DNA of 64,000 bases, from positions 105,452 through 169,451 of the forward strand of contig WEDG01005091.1 in NCBI GenBank assembly GCA_017591395.1, given 5' to 3'. Below, piece after piece: positions 58,946 through 64,000 of this stretch. The first letter of the stretch is position 1, and every line of letters starts with the position of its first letter. The DNA is from Schistocephalus solidus. Lineage: Eukaryota > Platyhelminthes > Cestoda > Diphyllobothriidea > Diphyllobothriidae. The translations under genes were made by a program, and so were the position numbers. The notes beneath the pieces are model-generated. The model was given only the letters and a program-made list of their open reading frames with translations. It was not told the DNA's origin and did not search any database.

Positions 58946-59408
58946 TTACGCATCCAGAACTTCCTCGGTGTACTTATTCTTGTCCTGTCCGGCGAGTTTG
59001 GCTGCGGCCTTCCTTTCCAAAATATCTTTTCGGTCCTTCCCTAACTTCAATTTGCAAATTACGACCTATAAAAGTGTTAAACAACGAAAATTGACTCACG
59101 TTGGACGGATGGATTCCAATAGGAACGTAGGCACCATTGCTCTTACGACATTGTACACGTTCAACATGGATGACGAACTTTTTTCTATATACTTTGATAA
59201 CTTTTGCAGAGTTTGCTTCCTTGCGTTCTCCGCGAACTATTTGCACCTCGTCACCCTTCCTAATGGGCATGCTGCGAACCTTATATTTGGCCCGCAACTC
59301 TTTGGAGAGTGGTGCGCTCATTAACCGACGGCGAATATGCGAAGGAGCATTAAAATGCCTCTTCCTTGCCTTCCTGCGCGACGAACTTACATGTGGGTTT
59401 AACTTCAT
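58946..59408 (-). CDS. RPL26: Large-subunit ribosomal protein uL24 (RPL26)
   Basis: A component of the 60S subunit near the exit tunnel. Exons are 59100-59408 and 58946-59065, with a 34-nt intron (59066-59099; GTGAGT..TATAG). The start is [19 protein letters not shown]. The protein is 142 aa against about 145 for the family. The ATG lies 4 nt after a CAG acceptor (GGCCTGCAG|TGTGATGAAG), so the mRNA probably has a spliced 5' UTR or a trans-spliced leader. Family blocks [49 protein letters not shown] and [19 protein letters not shown] are present. The KOW loop reads [11 protein letters not shown], where the family usually has G-x-x-KG-x-x-G-KV, so two conserved glycines are missing. Ending at the TAA, the second exon gives a plausible C-terminus (KYTEEVLDA). 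The plus ORFs here are antisense shadows. Confidence 0.93.
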
Positions 59409-59529
59409 CACACTGCAGGCCACAAACACGCGAAAGTGGAGCCAGCCGCCAAAAGGACAGTTTAAACAATCGACCCAACCAGTATTCACAAATGCTAAAC
59501 AGAAATACATAACAGTCTTACAGCTGTGT

Positions 59530-59775
59530 CTATTTCAACCATTTCTTAAGAAATCCTTTCCTATCTAGGTAACTTACAGTCAGAGCACTGTTTTTAAGTC
59601 TCATTTTTAAGCAATTCTGACCGCCTCTCAGTTCGTTTTTGATTTGGGTTATAACTTGCATAACAAATGCTGGGATTGACAAATAGTTCCATGTTTTGTG
59701 CTTTGATAGTCTGAAGATACTCTCAAATGTGTGGTTATGCTGTGTCAATTTGTCGAATATGGTGCCATAAGGCAA
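59530..59775 (-). CDS. Uncharacterised ORF or candidate exon
   Basis: An open frame of 81 codons ending TAG, lying just 5' of RPL26 on the same strand. It reads [20 protein letters not shown], then [18 protein letters not shown] consensus donor (ACT|GTAAGT) lies inside it near 59571-59576, so it may be an exon rather than a complete gene. No family is recognised. It could also be part of the RPL26 5' region. Confidence 0.25.
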   Translation of the reverse strand: MPYGTIFDKLTQHNHTFESIFRLSKHKTWNYLSIPAFVMQVITQIKNELRGGQNCLKMRLKNSALTVSYLDRKGFLKKWLK

Positions 59776-60602
59776 AAGAGGCTGGACTCTGCACCAATCC
59801 TGGTGGATTTATTGGAACCTTAATCAAGTATTTGGAGTGAGACAAGTAAAAATTTGAAACCACAAAAGAGTGCGAACTGAGAGAAGACTATGAACAGCAC
59901 GAAACTGAAAAAGGAAGCATATTAGAACGCGGAGGCAAAACATACACAAACATGTTGAGCAAAAAAATCAAAATTTCAATCAGGATCTATTAACTTTCTA
60001 AGAATTCAACAGACCCCACCGAATCGAGTTGAACAATAATTAATGTATTAGCATGGTCAATCCAAAGAATAAACGAGACTTTGTTGATGCTTTTTATTCT
60101 AATGCAGAGAGTAAAAACCGTCAAGAGGGAAGCTCACTATAATTTTATTCGTGGAGGGCTTACCCAAATATACTGAATTGAATTGAATTGAACTTCTGTG
60201 CCCATCTGAGGTCTGTGTATGCCTAGCATATCCAAATATGTTCAGTTACACTGACAGATCTTCCATATTTCCTTCGCACTCAATCAAAAGCGCAATCCAC
60301 ATCCTTTATTTCACTGCAATGTACTTCTCGATCCTTCGGGTGAAGTAAAAATACGCAAAGTTCAGTCAATTATTTTAATGGCGAAAAAAACAACTTAAAA
60401 AATGTAAGCTGTGTCTGCTCGTAAGTACTTTGAAAAAACTCTTTCCCTCATCCAACTCCGTTTTCTTACTAGCAAATTACTGATGTATCCCTTCGTAAAA
60501 TCCAGCGAGAACAAACTTAACTAATCGGAATTTGCGTTTGTGAAAGTAGTAGATGCGAATAAGTGTGTATTATCATGCAGACCTTGTTTCTGCTGCTCTT
60601 AC
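59776..60602. other. No gene recognised
   Basis: Short unconvincing ORFs only. A short ATTGA pentamer run occurs at 60174-60193. Downstream exons of the candidate gene at 60603-60914 should lie here but could not be placed. Confidence 0.4.
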
Positions 60603-60914
60603 CTAACGTATCAGGGCGTTCCTTAATTTTGCACACATAAGCACTAGAATGAATACTGTTAAACAGGTGATGGGTCAATTCCTTGCTACGTGAGTTAATG
60701 CACGGCTCGCAGAGTTGGCGAGATCGGCCGTTGTCGAAGACACGCTTACCCACTTGAAAAATAATAAAACGGTCTACGCCATCTTCCCTGGTGACCACAC
60801 TCAACTTCTCGACAAGACCTGAGGAACTCTAAGAGAATGTAAAAAATATATTAACTTAACAAATTGATTTACCTTCATTTTTCCAACGAAAATGCTTAGC
60901 ACTGTCGTCCGCAT
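60603..60914 (-). CDS. Candidate gene, first two exons; unrecognised family
   Basis: A minus-strand exon at 60603-60807 (acceptor GTCTTGTCGAG|AAG; an alternative acceptor lies 11 nt upstream) ends at donor TTAG|GTAAGAG in phase 1. It reads KLSVVTREDGVDRFIIFQ, then RSRQLCEPCINSRSKELTHH and SAYVCKIKERPDTL, including a C-x-x-C motif. The upstream exon 60873-60914 begins ATG (MRTTVLSIFVGKMK) and joins in phase over a 65-nt intron. A good acceptor (TTTCCTGTAG) lies a little upstream of that ATG. The composition looks genuinely coding. I do not recognise the family and propose no function. Confidence 0.4.
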
Positions 60915-61689
60915 TTCAACCGGTGCCTACAGGAAACGGAGCTTAAATCGGTGACCTCGGAGTTCGTCTGAAGTAGCAAATCCCAAAATAGTCGCCAAAT
61001 GCCTGGCTGCAGTCCTATCCGTTCGTAATGGGGACTTCTGGAAAGAATTTCAAATTTTCGGTTGGAGAATATACATTCATCAAAATTTCGGTGTACTGGA
61101 CGCCTTTTCACGCTCTTCTTATTAATATTTGGATTCGAATCCGCTAAATAATTATCCTCGCAAACGTACAAACTGGCTGCGACAGAAAATAATTATTTTC
61201 TACTAACAGATTATAGATACCTTAGTAGCAAAATATATCAAAACGATATCGATTAAATATATATTTTTTATTCTATTTTTATCGATTATATGTTTAAGTT
61301 TTCCTCTCAATCGATACTGAGTAAACACTAATTTATCGAGCTATTCTGCAAACGACGAAAGCCGGACGAAAGGCCTTACTCTTAAATTGTTTCCTTAACT
61401 TATCGCTCACACTTACGACTTCTTTCCTGCATTTTATAGTTGCTATCCTTTCCGTTATCCGCACCGCAATATCCTACTCTTAAGCTCAGCACCCATTTAT
61501 GAGATGACCATTCAGTGAGGGTTGCAGCAAAGACGTTTAATTTGGACTGAGAGATAAGTGATAATGGAGCAAAATATGAGCACTCAACAGAATTTTGAAA
61601 TCCACTTTTACTCTTCCCGATTACGACTTCCCTTAGAGTTTTACAATTGAAGCTTCATCTGTTGACGAAGCAACTTTTTAATAGCTTTT
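60915..61689. other. No gene recognised
   Basis: The minus ORF at 60896-61171 overlaps the candidate first exon in another frame and has unconvincing composition. The rest is AT-rich. Confidence 0.4.
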
Positions 61690-62080
61690 GACGTTAAATG
61701 AGTCTAAATGACCATTTACGGATGAGAAACCATCCAAAACACCAAATGAACGAGCTTCGGAACCAGCGAAACCACAGTCCACGTCTTTCCAAGCCTCGTG
61801 CGAAGCCAGCTCTTTACCCATGTATTGGAAATTTGCATGAATCATACCACTATGTAAAGTTTTCAGAAACCTCTTCGAAAATAATTAAATAACGATTATC
61901 CTCTAAGCGATTTGCTGCAAAATTATGGAAAAAATTATTACGCGAGTGCTAATGCGCTTCTTAGAATAGCGTACACTTTTATCCGATGCGAAGCATCGAT
62001 TCCGACGGGACAGGTCTTGCATGACGATCTTGCTCTACATTTTAAACATTCGACTTGGACAGTTTAAAGAGGAAATATGC
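61690..62080 (+). mobile_element. LINE reverse-transcriptase fragment
   Basis: About 61913-62035 reads ICCKIMEKIITRVLMRFLE, a stop, then LLSDAKHRFRRDRSCMTILL. This corresponds to the CCK.MEKII...F and the QHGFR..RSC.T.LL blocks of CR1/Jockey-like RT, with the QHGFR box decayed to KHRFR. The element presumably continues to both sides, but I could not follow it reliably. Confidence 0.6.
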
Positions 62081-64000
62081 CGCATGTAATCCTTATGACT
62101 TTAGGAAGGTATTTTATAGTGAACGAGCACCCCTAAGCGCATTATTTTGATTTCTTATTACTCCATTTTCGGATCTCCTATTATCCTTTGGTACTACACT
62201 CAGAAGCAACCTTCCATGCTGCTTCATATACCCTCGTGGAACAGTCTCGCAGTGTCAACCCAATTTAGACTGTCGACGATCGCCTCGGTCTTCTCTATTG
62301 GTGGTCCGAGAAATCAGGAATGAGAGTATCGTGGTAGCTTCTCTGGCAATTCTGTCATGACCTTCACGATCTCTACCGTCCTTACCTCGTTCGACACTAA
62401 GCGAACGGATGATGCCTGCGAAAATTGCCCTTGTCTAGCATCCTTGAGGGTAAAGCTTTATAACAAGTCGATACGCATTGGGATCACACCTGTGGTGCTG
62501 AAAAAGTAGCCTCTGTTATTACAATATTTCTCCCACGACGAGAAGCGTTTTGAACGCTCATACGCCCTCGTCAGCATGTCGGTCCTACCAAACGCGTATG
62601 TTTTTCACACAGGAGCGACATGTTTTTCTCCAATAAATCACACAAACCCCATTTAAAATATGCCTCTTCCATAGAAATGCCCAAGGAGATTTTTCACTGT
62701 CTGCTCTTTCGTCTAATTTTTGAGTTAACTTATTTGTGTCAATTTTCATCGCCAATAGCTGACCTACTATTCAAACTTAACTGTACATGATTTTGAACTC
62801 GTTTTAATTGATAATTATCCAATGAAAGTGCCTTTTATAGAATTTATATTTGGTTAGCACCGGCAAGGCACTGTCTAAGCAAACATTAGTAACGAAATAA
62901 AGTTATGACAATGTGTGCAGATAAAATGTACAAATACATAAATATAAATTTTCCTGCTATGTCAACAGTTAGCGATGTTTTTAAAATTAATGGTGAACTG
63001 AAAAATAGGCAGTGAAAAAACTCCTACCATCAAAAATAGAGGCAGAGTTCAAAAGCCTCATTTTTCGAATCGAAGGTAGGAGGACTGCTTAGGAAAAAAT
63101 GGTCACGTGAGTAGAGTAGGGTAATACGCAGTAGCATTTCAGAATGAGATAATAAAAACGTCGAGATGATCGTTCTTGATCACTACGTATGAAAACAAAA
63201 TATCATGAAAATGCGTCAATGAACTTAAGTCCTCAGCATCTTAGGATCCAGAATTTAATTATGATGATGGTAAGTATCCAAAGAAACGGTAGCATTTTCG
63301 ACTGTGGACCACCGAATGCGAACGTCGAATGACGTCATCGTTTGAATAACTAGTGATATAAGGAGACATCATAGTTCATGGGCGACTCGAAATTGCTATG
63401 AACATATGTTGTTGGCTATCTTCCACTCGGTAAGGCAGAGGCGCCTCTCATCAGAATTGCAAATATCTTGAGCGAGCGGAGAGGCCAGCTGGTTTGTGAG
63501 TTCGTGAGAAATTTTGCGGATATACGATCTGGGCCGGAAGGTTGTCTAAGTGGGCTGCTTTAGCTGTTCAGAGATTGCACCTTACTGTGTCCATTGGGAG
63601 ACGACACCCGTGCTATTTTGTTTGTATATTTGTGTGACGGTACTGTAGTATTCTTCCTCGTCAAAGGTGGTTCCTCTGTATACACGGACATAAAGAAATT
63701 GGATAAGAGGCTGTTTTATCAGAGTTGTCAGTTAACCTGTTTCCCCAATAGTCTTAGACAAGGAATGGAGTCCCGAATTCGTTTTACGCTAGCAAAAACT
63801 GTTCGAATTTCTTGGTATGTGTTCGACTATTTCTGACTCAAAGTCTGATCTTTCTTTTCTCAGAAGATTCCGACACCGGTCTATCCCGATTCAGTAATTC
63901 TTTCATTTTGGGATAATCCCTTTCCCATACATTTCTCTCCTAACTGCACGACGTTTGGGTAAAGAAAAATGAGTGTACTCCAAGCAAGAACACGATGATC
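62081..64000. other. No gene recognised
   Basis: The plus ORF at 63594-63836 (80 codons) has no recognised motif. About 62080-62640 may be the decayed 3' part of the LINE at 61690, but the reading is too broken to support a call. Confidence 0.4.

Noticed and set aside
58974..59099. Unspliced C-terminal reading of RPL26
   Set aside because: The open frame runs through a 34-nt intron; splicing restores the conserved C-terminus exactly, so the unspliced tail is an artefact.
59137..59568. 143-codon plus-strand ORF
   Set aside because: It is antisense to the well-supported RPL26 exon and has no independent support.
1..64000. CRISPR arrays, prokaryotic operons or phage modules
   Set aside because: No regularly spaced short repeats, no compact same-strand gene strings and no ribosome binding sites; the genes present are spliced and eukaryotic.

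Overview
The window looks like nuclear DNA from a parasitic flatworm, most likely a tapeworm with a large, repeat-rich genome (a diphyllobothriidean such as Spirometra would fit). The evidence is spliced genes with AG/GT boundaries, two introns of only 34-35 nt beside introns of several kb, and many decayed non-LTR and Penelope-like retroelements. Coding DNA is sparse. The organism assignment is an inference.

Real genes. (1) TTC29, a ciliary/flagellar tetratricopeptide protein, runs on + over about 20 kb; six exons can be placed between 33930 and 54169, with an apparent one-base frameshift in exon 5 of this list. (2) Ribosomal protein uL24 (RPL26) lies on - at 58946-59408 as two exons around a 34-nt intron, and its KOW-motif loop is unusually divergent. 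(3) Four phase-compatible exons on - at 10142-11678 encode the C-terminal part of an unrecognised single-pass membrane protein; one intron is GC-AG. (4) An intact 138-codon ORF on - at 557-973 has the composition of a real conserved protein. (5) A candidate gene on - at 60603-60914 and isolated candidate exons at 5755-5853 and 37366-37497 are weaker.

Mobile DNA. Decayed LINE (CR1/Jockey-like) copies lie at 13.1-13.9 kb (-), 17.6-18.6 kb (-), 20.4-21.05 kb (-), 21.1-23.2 kb (+), 23.3-25.2 kb (+), 25.7-27.5 kb (+), 45.1-48.3 kb (+, with a zinc-finger-like tail) and about 61.7-62.1 kb (+). A Penelope-like element with RT and GIY-YIG parts lies at 30.7-33.3 kb (-). All are broken by stops and frameshifts. 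There is also a tRNA-like sequence, a tRNA-derived SINE with flanking 46-bp direct repeats, a GC-rich interspersed repeat present at the window start and at 45.9-46.6 kb, microsatellites, and a nearly continuous 975-bp imperfect palindrome at 37.95-38.92 kb.

Layout. 0-20 kb: one small ORF gene, the membrane-protein gene and LINE scraps. 20-33 kb: a retroelement cluster. 33.9-54.2 kb: TTC29, with the palindrome in its first visible intron, the SINE in the next and the zinc-finger LINE in the third. 54.2-58.9 kb: nothing recognised. 58.9-61 kb: RPL26 and a candidate gene on -. 61.7-64 kb: another RT remnant and unannotated DNA. I found no convincing new gene system. The palindrome and the disrupted TTC29 are the most interesting items.
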